Positions 45,801 through 57,400 of a stretch of 64,000 nt of DNA are shown piece by piece; within the stretch, counting starts at the first letter, position 1, and every line of letters starts with the position of its first letter. The notes under the pieces are model-generated. The model searched no databases, was not told where the DNA came from, and saw only the letters and a list, made by a program, of their open reading frames with translations. The position numbers and the translations under genes are program-made. This stretch comes from Phaeosaccion multiseriatum (lineage: Eukaryota > Ochrophyta, other classes): NCBI GenBank assembly GCA_965112735.1, contig OZ218950.1, positions 1,674,001 through 1,738,000 on the forward strand. Reading direction: 5' to 3'.

Positions 45801-47345
45801 CGCTTCTAAAGTCCACATTTTCCTTCCTCTCTGCTTTGTTTCATCCGGGCGTAGGAGCCGCAACAGTTGGTGATTCGGAAGGAGGAGCAACAGTTGGTGA
45901 TGCAGCAGCAGGAGCAACAGTTGGTGATACAGCACCAGGAGCAACAGCAGTTGGTGATACAGAAAGAGGAACAATAGCTAGTACGACCGGAGACGACGTC
46001 GCGAGCGAGACTGAGAGGGGGGAGGGTGTGCATGCCGCGGCGGCAGAGAGGGCGGCGACAGCAGCGGGAGGGGCACCAGCCGTGCGAGACGAAGGAGTGG
46101 AGGAATGTAAAGGGGAAGAAGCCACCGCGGCGGAGGGTGAGGCAGCAGGAGCAGCTGTCGCTGACGAAGCAGCAGCTGGTGGTACTGTAGCAGTTGGTGA
46201 TACAGCAGGAGAAGAACCAGCAGCAGCAGTTGGTGATTCAGAAGCCTTGGCGGAAGAACTCGTGCGAAACGCAGGGCAAGAAGGCACTGACGACGGAGGT
46301 GATACAGCAGGAGGAGCAGCCGCGCCGGAAGTGGGGGCAGCAGGTACCCAACAACAACAACAACAACAGCAACAAGAAGAACAAGAAGAAGAAGACCATG
46401 CCACGATTCATCAGGAAGGTGCCGCCCAAGTTACGGAGGTAGAGGCAGCGGCAGAGGCAGAGACAGAGGCAGAGGCAGTAGCAGTACCACCAGGTAGTGG
46501 TGATACGGCGGCGGCTCCAGCAGCGGCGCCATCTGCGGAGCTGGTCAGCGCGAATGCAGCACTGTTCAAGCACGGCGGGCGGGGCAAAGCGACGTGGTTC
46601 AACCCGTTTTCTAGGCAGTACTGCGTGCAGTTCACGCAAGACAGCACGTCGGCGTGGATACCTATGGAACTCCTTGCCTGCGCGGAGAAGATTAAAATCC
46701 CGCACAGGAAGCGAGAGACGTCGGCAGAGTATTATGGCAGCAGCAGCAGCAGCAACAACAACAACAACAACAGCAACAACGTAGTGGCGGCGGCTGCGGT
46801 GGTGTCGGTCTCGGTCTCGGCAGGTGCAGTAGATGCGGCAGTTGATGATACAGCAGCAGCGGCCTCGATCTCCTCCTCCCTCTCCCTGCCACTGGGGCTG
46901 CCGGTAGGATTGGCGTCGGCATCTTTACCATCATCCTCCGCACAAGATGACGACGCTTTGACTACTTTGACGACGGCGCCGAATGACCAACTCGAGGACT
47001 TGGCCTTGGAGCTCACAGGTGGTGCGGGCATATCACCAACTGCCGCCCCTGCGGATGCTGCTGGTACTGGACACCCTCCTCCTGATCAAGGAGAAGGGGG
47101 AGGGACCCTTTCTGTCTCGGCAGGTCTGCCACTGTCGATAGATGCGGACCTTCTGACACAGGAGCCTGGAGTTGCGGCAGCAGCAGGAGAAGGAGGAGCA
47201 GCATGCTCTTCTCTCGGGGCCGGACAAGGCCCTCCTCCTCCCTCTTATTCTCCTCTCGATTCGACGCTGGGGCATCACCTGCCCATGGCGAGCCCATCCC
47301 CCCTCCCCAGTGGTGTTGCGAGCGAGAATGGAGCAGCAGCAGCAG

Positions 47346-47378
<33 letters not shown>

Positions 47379-47589
47379 ATATCGACTGTCGAGCGAGGAG
47401 GGCTGCCCGTCGGGCTCAGCAACTACCTTCTGAGCACTTCTTTTCCTCTCCTCGGACTCCCCGAGGGGGCGGCAACAGCAGAGGAGAGGGCGGGAGGAAG
47501 AGGGCAGCGCCAGACGGAGCAGCATCAGCGGACGGCGGGCGAGGGCAAGACAAGAGCGGCAAGAATGGCACCAACAATGGCACCAACAA

Positions 47590-47629
<40 letters not shown>

Positions 47630-49664
47630 GGGGGGGGGAGGGCTACCAATGGAGACGCCCAGCACCACCACCACCACCACCACCACCACCAGCAGCAGCA
47701 GCAGCAGCAGCCAAATGGAAAGTCTACAAATGACGAAGAAGGCGATGCGGAGAGTCCTGCAGAGAAGCTCCACAACGGTCAGCAGCAGCAGCAGCAGCAG
47801 CAGCGGAGGCGGCGACAGCGGCCCGTTGAAGCAACGAGGCATATGATGCGGGGCTCCGGGTTGTCATTCATTACCGGCTTTGTGGCTGCCGGGGAGCTAA
47901 GAGTCGTGTCCAACGGGTGCGGCAGAAAAGTACGGTACCTGACGCACACAGTGGCGAGCAGCGCCAGTCATATGGGCAGTCATATGGAGCGTCCCCCTCG
48001 GTTGGGCACCTTTGATGCTGCGGCGCACAATGCTAGAGTGGGGACTGAGAGGGCCAGTCGCTCTGCTGCTGCCGTATCATCAACTGCTGCAGTTGCTGTA
48101 TCCGAGACTGCCGCTGCTGCCGCTCCTCCTGCCCCTGCTCCTCTTGCTGCTCCAAACGGCTGGAAGGCAGCCAACGGCAGTAGTGGGGCGCCGCTTGGCG
48201 AGAATGGCAGCAAACGGGGACCCGAGGGCGGGGAGGGGTCGACCACGACAGACGGCGACGAGGACACGGATGCTTCGGTTACGAAACGACGCAGACTGGA
48301 ACCTGCGGCAAGTCTTGCTCCCACTGACGGGTCCTCTATCGCCGACCATACTACATCTGTTGGTGATACGGGTCGTGCACTGGCGACTACTTCAAGCTCC
48401 ACTCCCGCCCAATCGGCCGCAGCGAAGGAAGCAGGGATGCGTGGTGCCTCAGGCAGGGGGGGGGGCGGCAAGGGCGAGGGCGAGAGTGGGGTTGGAGTGG
48501 CGTATCCTTCTCCTCCCGACGGTGGGGGAGGGGGAATCAACGACAAGGCCCAGACTGTTGAGGTCGGTAACGATGAGGATGAAGAGGACTTGGAGGAAGG
48601 CGAGATTGATATGACGGAAGCAGCAGTGGAGGCGAGGCAGGAGGCGACGAGAGCTGCTGAAGCAGCGGTCAGGGCCCAGATCGAAGAGGCTCGGCTGCGA
48701 GAGATTGCCGAGGAAATGCTTCGACTCGAGGCTGAGAGGGAGGTGCGGGAGGCAGAGGAGGAGGCGGAGCGAGTGAGACTGGCCAAGGCGGCTGCCCTCG
48801 AGAAAGACCGATGCACGAGAGAGACACGTGAGATGACCGCGGAGGACTCAGCGGGGGTGTTGCTACGCGAGTTAGACGAACGGGAGAGGGAGGAGCGTCG
48901 AAGAGAAGACGCGGGAAGGGAGGCCACCGTAGAGCAGTTGAGCACGGCACTGCGGCAAAGGGCCGGAGCAGGAGGAGATGATTCTGTGGTTGTGGCCAAG
49001 TCGATTGAGGAGGAGATGTATGAGCAGTTTGAATCCTCGCTGCGGCCTGCATACAAGGTGAGAGAGAGAGAGAGAGAGAGAGATTGATTGATTGTCTGAT
49101 TGATTGAGTGATTCAACCCCTTTACCCTCCATTGTCCTGACACTACCCACCCTGACTACCATCCACTGCCACCCCCCCCCCCCATCCACTACCATCCACC
49201 CAATGCTCTCTCTACGTTCTTAACAGGAGAAGCTCTCTCTGCTGAGGTTTGTGTTCCTCAGCCCTCGCTTCAGCAAGGTGGCCTCTGCCGTTCTCCTTGG
49301 CACCCTCACCCCAACAGACCTCATGAACAAGACAACGCGGGAGCTTACTCAAGCCGCTGCCTCCTGCACGCAGCTCGCAGCTCTCTCCCAACCTGGCTCA
49401 TACCGCCGCTCTGCCCTGAGCAGTAGTAGTAGTAGCAGTGGCAGCGGTAGCGGCGGAGTAACCAGCGTCGTTGTGGCACAAGGCAAGGGCCGTAGCAGCA
49501 GCAGGAGCAGCAGCAGCAGTACCAGTGTTGGTGGTGGTAGTGGTGGGGGTAATAGTAGAGTCCCAGCTGGCAATAGTAGTGGTGGTGGTGGTGGTATGGG
49601 GCAACCCAGGAGTGCCTCCGACCCACGGCGGCGAGCTGGGGAGCGAGAGAGAGCGAGGGAGTGA
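41061..49664 (+). CDS. Very large PHD/extended-PHD chromatin protein with TFIIS-M-like domain
   Basis: Exons 41061-44887, 45156-45577, 45855-49057 and 49227-49664 join in frame to 2629 residues. A PHD finger (CVVCGFDTEEDNLIVYCEAC ... CYGI ... WLCAPCK) is followed by an extended PHD zinc knuckle (CLFCSTTGGAYKRC, WAHVVCSFWIPE, CQVCKTRNGAVIRC, CRFYFHPMCGKRAG, AYCPRHA), the pair found in JADE/BRPF/AF10 and related histone readers. A Tudor-like patch is KATWFNPFSRQYCVQF. Near the C-terminus an Arg/Glu coiled coil leads to EEEMYEQFESSLRPAYKEKL and LGTLTPTDLMNKTTRELTQ, resembling the TFIIS central domain of Bye1/PHF3-type proteins. The rest is Gln, Ala, Gly, Ser and acidic low complexity. I infer a nuclear transcription or chromatin role. 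The ATG at 41061 is used because upstream in-frame codons lack ATG. It carries most coding GTTGGTGATAC words. Confidence 0.85.
42700..42885 (+). repeat. Cluster of five GTTG(G/C)TGATAC words in a poly-Gln region
   Basis: Copies at 42707, 42746, 42767, 42845 and 42866 alternate with CAG/CAA runs and are read QQLVIQQ or QQLLIQQ. The regular interleaving suggests spread by tandem slippage of a CAG-plus-word unit. Confidence 0.8.
43941..43956 (+). repeat. GTTGGTGATAC word, coding copy (SAVGDTAS)
   Basis: An exact copy in PHD-protein exon 1, in the AVGDT frame. A further exact copy lies at 41820 in the same exon (GEVGDTAQ). Confidence 0.75.
45860..45965 (+). repeat. Tandem array of four GTTGGTGAT words (AATVGD repeats)
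   Basis: Words at 45866, 45893, 45920 and 45950 are spaced 27, 27 and 30 bp and encode TVGDSEGGA, TVGDAAAGA, TVGDTAPGA and AVGDTERG. This is the word as a true coding minisatellite at the start of exon 3; further copies follow at 46193 and 46229. Confidence 0.85.
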
Positions 49665-50496
49665 GCGAGCAGTGTCGAATAGTTCGACTCAATGAAGAAC
49701 TCGAGATAGCATGCGGAACAACTCGACTCAAGGATTCGATATGTGTGTGTGTGTGTGTGTGTGTGTTGTTTGTATTCGTGCTTCAATCGATTCCAGGGAG
49801 AGAAGAGCAGTGCAGTGCGGGAGGGAACAAAGCGCCTCGGCCATAGTAGAGAAAATGCGATCCACATGCACGCCTTGATCGAAAAAGAAACCCCCCACCT
49901 TTACCCTTACACCTACCCGGGTGTCGAACTGCAGTATCCTAGTATGCTGGTCTGTGCTGTGCCCCGCTTGTATGTGCTTTAGGCTGTCTGCCCCCCCGAC
50001 CAAAGGAGAAGCGCAGATTATTGGGCGATTACGCGGGCCTTCCCTTCCCCCACCACTCTGGCTCACCAGTGCAGAGAGGGGATCGATTCGATCAGTTAGT
50101 CGGTAGCGTGCACCAACTGCATTGATTGGCAGGAAACGCTCATCCCCTTTGCACGTCCCTCACACCCCGCTCCTGCCCTCCGGTCGGGGAGAGCCGGCCT
50201 TCGAGGAACCGACCCCCATCATTGACGGGTTCTTGTTGGACTCTGCACCAACAGCTTTAAAAGCCCTTGTCCCTTGTCGAGCTTATCGCTGTTTGCAAGG
50301 TGTCTCCTCCTCTTCTCCCTTCCTTCTTCCTCGTACTACGAAGTACATGCCAAGCCGACTCTGAAAGATGTGACACTGTTTGTAACTAGTGCACCGCAGC
50401 ATCCCTTCTGGCGAAGACCCCCCTGGTGAAGAATCACGTCCGGGGGGTTACGAGCAAAGCGGGTCCGACGCCAGAGCAAGAAAAAGCTTCTTCCCC
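49665..50496. other. Convergent 3' intergenic region
   Basis: This lies between the PHD gene and the minus-strand membrane-protein gene. It contains a (GT)n run at 49742-49767. No further gene or RNA was recognised. Confidence 0.55.
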
Positions 50497-51240
50497 TCAC
50501 TCCCTTGTATCAAAGCCTTTGTCCGCACTGCTCTTGCTGGCACTCTTTCCTTTCAGACGAGCGTCAAAGTCCCTCAAATCCCCGTATCCCGGCTTGAGCC
50601 TCCTCTTGGGCTTGGACTTGATGGGAACCCGCTCCTCGTCCTCGTCCTCCTCGTCCTGCTGCTGTCTCACCAACTGCTGCTGCTGCGCGCCCACCACGGC
50701 CACCGCAGTAATAGCAAGTGCAAGCATTCCAGACGGTAGGCTGATTTGGTTTCCTCCTACTGCGGTGACTAAGCTGGCGAGGGGGGCTTGCAAAGCTCCC
50801 GTGGTAAGGATTGCAGCCGCCAATGCTGCGCTGTCCGGCAGACCGGTTGTGCGGCCGAGGGCCAGCCAACCCAGAAACCCAGCCGTGAACAACCAGTCCC
50901 CTCTCAGCACGGCAATGTCTAGGGCTATAAGGAATAGCAAGCGAATACTCAGAGGTCCAACCTGCACTGGAATGTTGAACGTGGAAATTACCTTTTCCAA
51001 CGCGCCAAACTCATCCCCCTCGTCGTCTAACCCCCCCCTCTCATCCTCTTGCCCCCTCCTCGCTTCCAAGGCGGCGCTACGTGGGCTGTTGAGCCCCTGC
51101 ACTCTTTTTCTTATCGTCTGATGCGGTACACATGCTGGACACACTTGTACTCGGGAGAGAGGCGGACAAATCGTAAAGGACGGCAAGAGAAAGGCTGCCA
51201 CTGGTGATGCAATACCCCCAACGACGTGCAGGACACGCAT
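50497..51240 (-). CDS. Hypothetical plastid-type membrane protein
   Basis: This is a single-exon protein of 247 residues, family not recognised. The leader MRVLHVVGGIASPVAAFLLP could act as a signal peptide with an AAF site like the heterokont plastid motif. After an acidic/basic linker come several membrane-spanning segments: LSIRLLFLIALDIAVL, WLFTAGFLGWLALG, LAAAILTTGALQAPLASLV and GMLALAITAVAVVG. The tail is charged (poly-Asp/Glu, then KSKPKRRLKPGYGDLRDFD). QQQQLVRQQQ encodes a variant of the dispersed word (at 50664, one base changed). It is divergent from the kinase gene with 243 bp between starts. Membrane topology is seen; organelle is inferred. Confidence 0.62.
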   Translation of the reverse strand: MRVLHVVGGIASPVAAFLLPSFTICPPLSRVQVCPACVPHQTIRKRVQGLNSPRSAALEARRGQEDERGGLDDEGDEFGALEKVISTFNIPVQVGPLSIRLLFLIALDIAVLRGDWLFTAGFLGWLALGRTTGLPDSAALAAAILTTGALQAPLASLVTAVGGNQISLPSGMLALAITAVAVVGAQQQQLVRQQQDEEDEDEERVPIKSKPKRRLKPGYGDLRDFDARLKGKSASKSSADKGFDTRE

Positions 51241-51483
51241 GTTGGGAGACCGAAGAAAAAGGGGGTGGGAAAGGCCCTTTTCTCTAGTATTTTACACCCT
51301 TCAAGGAAAAAAAAATAAAAATTGGTGCTCCACATCCAGCTGTGAATATCAAGTTTCGCTCGTTGTGGTTGTTTGCTTGACGCCTTCCGCAAGGCATGAT
51401 GTGGACACCTTCCTTGGATGCTATTTGACTTGCAATGACCCTTGGTCTTCTCCTCTTATCGACGCACTGCGGCTGCAACCACG
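51241..51483. promoter_or_regulatory. Inferred bidirectional promoter, membrane protein / kinase
   Basis: 243 bp separates divergent start codons and includes an A-rich patch at 51303-51320. Promoter function is inferred from position. Confidence 0.45.
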
Positions 51484-54400
51484 ATGTCATTTTCCACAGA
51501 GGACAGTGGCAATTCACGGGGTGGTTCCCCAAGGCATCAACCCCATAGCGGCGGTCTAGAAATAGCAGAGCTAGTTCCGTTTTTGAGGGAGAAGATAGAT
51601 GAAGCAGGGTCTTCAGCGCTTGTGAATGGGTCTTCCTCTTCTCTGGCGACAGTACGGCGTAGGGAAGAGCAAAGGCCTGTGGATACCGAGAGACAAGGTG
51701 AGAAGCTTTTACCTTCACACATGGGCTCCTTCGTCCTCAAAATCACTCCCCCAGGGATGGAGCACGTCAGAGGAGTGCATACTGACCGCTCTCTGGGATG
51801 GCAGCAAATCAGAGTCCAAAGTTCATCAGAAAAGTGGCGGGAGTTGTTGTACCCCCTTGCCACGCGTACGTACAATCGTACCCTGCCCCTCGACAGTCAT
51901 TGTAATTCGCTGACTAAGAGCGGGCAAAAGGCTTGCCGATGTGTTTTTTTGCAGCTGAACGCTGCGGATATGTATGCCATACTCTCCCCGCTTCCCGTCC
52001 TTGACTGTCTCCGCCCCACGTTACGAATCACTCGCCCCCCCTCGTGCCCCCCCTGCCCCCCCCCCCCCCCAACCCGTCTTTCTTTTGCAGTGCTGCTCAC
52101 CATGCTTCTCGCCGAAGTCTGTGCGCTCCACGACGCAACGCCGCGAACCTTCGTAGAGCAGGTACGATGTGTGCGGCTTTGCGATCGGCGCACCCACACA
52201 GTCCACTCCACCCCCCCCCCCTGCGCAGACACACTTCGATACACTCACTCCTCTCCTCTTCCCTCCCCTCCCCCCGGCCCCAGGTGCTCCGTCTTTTCGA
52301 ACTGAAAGTGCTTGATTCCCTCTCCTTCCTTTGGAGCATGGACTTTCTCTCCGGCCCGCCTCCACCGCTCGGTGAGGAGCTCGAAGCCGTGCGCGCCATC
52401 CTCATCGAAGGCAGCCCCTCCGTAGGCCTGGACGGCTTCCGTATGTGGAACAACAACGCACCTTCCTCCCCTTCGCCTTCAACGCAGCAGCCGCAGCTAC
52501 CGAACTCCCCGCAGCAGTACCGAGCAGACAGAGGCAGTGAAGGCATCGCACCACCACCACCACCACCACCGCTGCCAGATCCTGAAACGGGGATACAGCA
52601 CGCAGGTGGTGATACCGCAGCAGGATTAGCAGCCGAAGTTATGGCACATGTTGGTGCAGCAGGTGGTGGACAATCTATACTACCCCGATCCCTACCCCCG
52701 CCCCCGGAGTCTCCCTTGTCCTCCCCACCCAATGCCTCCTCCTTCCCTGCTGGTGCTGGTGCTGGTGCTGGTGCTGGTGCTGGTGGTGCTGGTGCTGGTG
52801 CTGCTGGCGCAGGCGGAGTTACAGCTGGGGTAGCAAGTGCAAGTGGATCTCCTCCGAGTCCGACCCCGTTGAAGATGGTGTCTTCACGATACGCGCGCGA
52901 GTTTGAAGAGGTGAACCTCATTGCACGAGGGGCCTTTGGGGATGTGTATAGAGCGAGGCATCGCTTGGATGGGATTGAGTACGCTGTCAAGAAGATCACT
53001 CTAAGGGGAGAGAAGGCGCCATTTGCGCTGAGGGAGGTCTGGAACCTGTCGAAGGTGAGTGAGGGAGAGAGGAAGGGAGGAAGGGGAGGAGGGCGGAGAG
53101 GGGAGGGAGGGGGAGGGAAAGAGAGAGGGTGGCGAGGATGGGGGGAAGCAGAAGGCGAGAGGGAGAGGGAGAGAGAGGGAGCGGCGGCGGGAGGGGGAGA
53201 CAGCAGTTGGGAGCAGGGGCGAGGCCGCAGCTGGTGTTGAACGAGTCTGACCAAGGGAGGGAGGAGGAGCCGCGTCAAGAGCATCTCTTGTCCCGTGCTG
53301 GCCTCATGCGTCTCATGGCATATCCTCTCCTCTCCTCTCGTCTCGGCTCATCTCCTCCCCTCCCCTCCCCTCCCCTCCCCTCCCCTCTCCTCTCCTCTGC
53401 TTTCCTCTCCTCTCCTCTCCTCTCCTCTACTTTCCTCTCCTCTCCTCTCCTCTCCTCTCCTCTCCTCTCCTCTCCTCTCCTCTCCTCTCCTCTACTTTCC
53501 TCTCCTCTCCTCTCCTCTGCTCTCCTCTCCTCTCCTCCCCTCCCCTCCCCTCTCTCTCCTCTGCTCTCCTCTCCTCTCCTCTCCTCTCCTCTACTTTCCT
53601 CTCCTCTCCTCTCCTCTCCTCTCCTCTCCTCTCCTCTCTCTCACTCCATTCCACCACACTGCACTGAACTTCACCAGGTGACCCACCGAAACGTCGTTCG
53701 GTATCACACCGCATGGAACGAATCGAGCTGGCTCAACCACCCTCACAGGAAGCTTCCCCACATGATGATGAGGGCAGCGGTTGGTGATACAGCAGCAGCA
53801 GTTGGTGGTGGTACAGCAGTTGGTGGTACAACAGCGGTAACAGGGGTGAATTCCATCGCTCAGGGACGACCGCAAGATTTGCGCCATAGGCTGGATTTAC
53901 TCGTGCCGTCAGATGACAAAGTGAAGCTGCTGACTGACTTAGAGGAGCTGTTAGGAGACGGTATGGGTGGTCTTGGAGGAGGAAGAGGAGGAAGAGGAGG
54001 AAGGGGAGGAGGAAGAGGAAGAGGGGGAAGAGGCAGCGGCAGCACCAGCAGTAGCAACAGCCTCGGCGAAGGGCGGGGTGCTGTGGCCTTTCGTCACGGC
54101 ACCGCTGCCGGCTTCGATAGCAGCGCAGACAGCAGCAACAACAGCTTGTGGGATGACGGTCGGGAACTCGATCGGGAGTGGTCTATAGATGACTGCGACG
54201 AGGCTTGGACTCGAGATGGACGTGGTGGTGGTATGGGCACTCGGTTTGGCGACTACTACAGGACAGATGACGACGACAGTAATGACCACATTGTCTCCTT
54301 TCTAAGAGAAGGAGAAGGAGGGGTCGAAGACAAGAGAGAGGGTGAGGGATCGGCCTGGACAGAGAACAGAGAGGACGAGTCTGCGTGGACCAGAGACGGG

Positions 54401-57400
54401 CAAAGCGGCAAAAGCGGCGCCTCCTTTGTCGTCCCTCCCGGGGGGAGCAGCAGTAACAGCAGCAGCAGCTTTGAGGAGATTGAGCTTCCGAGGAGGGGCG
54501 GGGGTGGGCGAGGAAGAGGTAGAGGAGGAGGAGGAGGAGGAGGAGGAGGAGGAGGAGGAGGAGGAGGAGCAGCAGCAGCAGGAGGAGGAGGAGGAGCAGG
54601 AGGAGCAGCAGGTAGAGGAGGAGGAGGAGGAGGAGCAGGAGCGAGAGTACGAGGCCGAGCACAGGCCCCAGCAGCGGCGCAGGCGCGTAAGGCGTCTTTC
54701 CGGTACGAGTTCTCTCTCTTCATTCAGATGCAGCTTTGCACAGGTAAGGAAGAGAAGGGAGAGAGGCGGGGCGGCGAATAGAGAGACGGGGGAGAGAGAG
54801 AGCGACACGGTGCATCAATCCGTTCGATTCATCGGGTTTTTTTTCGTCCGTGCCATTTGTTTTTTTCCATCATTCGTTCCATCAGGCAATACGCTCAAGG
54901 ACTGGATTCGGAATAGGAATGCGTCACTTGCTCCTCCTCGAGACCGCAATCTCGATGTGCTCGAGATCCTGCTCATGTTCAAGCAAATGTTGCAGGGATT
55001 GGCCGCCATTCACGAGAAGGACATCATTCACAGGTGAGAGGGAGGGGTTGAGGGAGGGAGTGAGGGAGGTAGGCAGGAGAGAGGAGCTCATCGACCTCCT
55101 TCTCCTTATAAAGTACTGTAGTAGTCTTCATCCCTCTCTCTCTCTCTCTCTCGCTCGCTCTCTCTTTCCCGTCTCTCTGCCTGTGCGCCGGCGGGGCAAT
55201 TGTCTTTCTGCCTGGCCAGTGCACTGTACCGCCTCTCTTTCTCCTTCCTTCCCTCCCTCCCTCCCTCCCTCCCTCCCTCCCTCCCTCCCTCCCTCCCTCC
55301 CTCCCTCCCTCCCTCCCTCCCTCCCTCCCTCCCTCCCTCCCTCCCTCCCTCCCTCCCTCCCTTCCTTCCTTCCTTCCTTCCCTCCTCCGTTCGTCCCTCC
55401 CTCCCTTCCTCCCTCCCTCCCTCCCTCCCTCCCTCTGAATCGCCCACCGCAAAAACTCGAGCACCTTCTCACCCAACGCCTCTCCCCCTCACTCGTATGG
55501 CTCGCATGTGTGTCTGGCACCTCCCCCCCCCACCCGACTCTGTCCCCCCGTCCCCCACTATTGTAGAGACCTAAAGCCCGAGAATGTGTTTATAATGGAT
55601 GGCGAAGTCAAGATCGGAGACTTTGGCCTGAGCTGCCTCCACTACCCTTCCGTAGTAGACAACCGTAGCCTTGACGACTCAGGAACGAAGTCTGAACTCG
55701 TTGAGCTGCAAGAGGTAGAGGGAGATGGAGAGGGAGGGCTCGGTGGCAGTAGCGGCGGTGGTGTCGCGTCTGGAGGAGGAGCAGGAGCTCCGTCAGCAGT
55801 TGGTGATACAGCAGTTTTTAGCGTAGCAGTAGGCGATACGGCAGCAGCAACGGCAGTTGGTGATACAGCAGCCGCGTCGGAAGCCGGAGCTCTGGTGATG
55901 CGACTCGGTTCTGGCAGCAACAACAACACCGGTAACACACAAAGCCTGGAGGTGGACACAGGAGGTGGAGCAGCAGCAGGAGGAGGAGGAGGAGGAGGAG
56001 GGTCTTCCTCTCATACAACGGGGGTGGGGACGGCGACGTACGCCTCTCCGGAGCAATTGAACCACACCGTGTACGACAGCTCCAGTGACATATACAGCTT
56101 GGGTCTCATACTGCTGGTGAGTATCTGGCAGTTGGACAACCAGTCAATTGGGGTTCCCGTCATATTTCCTCTCTCGCTCAACGCTTGCTCTACACCTGTA
56201 TGTATACAGGAAATGATGAGTGTGTTTGACACTCTGCACGAGCGAGGAGAGGCGTTTCGGAAGATACGAGCGGCCACAGCGGCGCCGTCGGACTCTCGTC
56301 TGCCCCGCCAAATCGAGGTAATTATACAGCCTCACAGTCTCACTTTCGGTTTCAATAACGCCTGTGACCAGTACTGTACGCGCATTGTAGGAGTGTCCAA
56401 AGCTCTGGTGATGTGATTCATGAGCGCCCCTCTCCGCCGTCCCTCTCACTGACCCCACCGCTGAACCGATTCTGAAACGTGTTTTCCCCACTCACCTGGC
56501 CACCACAAATGTGTACATCTGACCTTTCGCAAGGTGAAGTACGGCAAGATTGGGGAGATGGTGCTGGCCATGACTAGCCAGGACCCTAGGCAGAGGCCCA
56601 CGGCAAGGTGTCTCCTTGACAGGATCGTGGAGAAGGAGGAACTCGACCACCGAGCGCTTCGACAAGAGCTGCACGAGAAAGACCGGGTAAGTATGAGGGG
56701 GAGGGGGAGGGTGAGGATGCGGGTGAGGGCGAGGGTGGGGGTGAGGGTGGGGGTGAGGGTGAGGGCGAGGGTGAGGGTGACGGTGAGGGGATGGGAAGGA
56801 AGGAGGGAAGGAAACGAGAAAGGGGTAGGGAAGGGTGGCAAATCGTAGCAAGAGATTGGATGTCAGAGGGTATGAAACGGTACTTCTGGGCAAGAGGTTT
56901 TGATTGGTGGGTCGTCTTACACGCTGCTGTACATGTACCCTCACTCGGCGGCGGGGCGGCGGCGGCTGTATCTCTCTAACCTCATACTCCAATGGCGCAT
57001 TGCTCTCCCGCTCCCTCTCTCTATCTCTCTTCGGTGGTTGCCTGGCTCTCGTCCTCCTGGTCTCCCCCCTCCCTCCCTCCCCCTCCCTCCCTCCCTCCCT
57101 CCCTCCCTCCCTCCCTCCCTCCCTCCCTCCCTCCCTTCCTTCCTTCCTTCCTTCCTTCCTTCCTTCCTTCCTTCCTTCCTTCCTTCCTTTCTTCCTTCCT
57201 TCCTTCCTTCCTTCCTTCCTTCCTTCCTTCCTTCCTTCCTTCCTTCCTTCCTTCCTTCCCTCCTTCCTCCCTCCCTCCCTACCTCACCCACGGGCACGCA
57301 CCGGCCCACCGCCCCCACCGTCCCAACCGCAGCTCATCGCCTCTCTGACTCGTCAGCTGGGGGAGCTGTCACCCCAAGCACCGAGGCGGCGAGGGGCGCC

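Noticed and set aside
45795-48600. Treating AVGDTA as a selected protein repeat family
   Set aside because: The same DNA word occurs in other frames, in antisense and in non-coding DNA, so a peptide-level explanation does not cover it.
15000-57300. CRISPR array
   Set aside because: Tandem repeats here are contiguous microsatellites or coding minisatellites without unique spacers, in clearly eukaryotic DNA.
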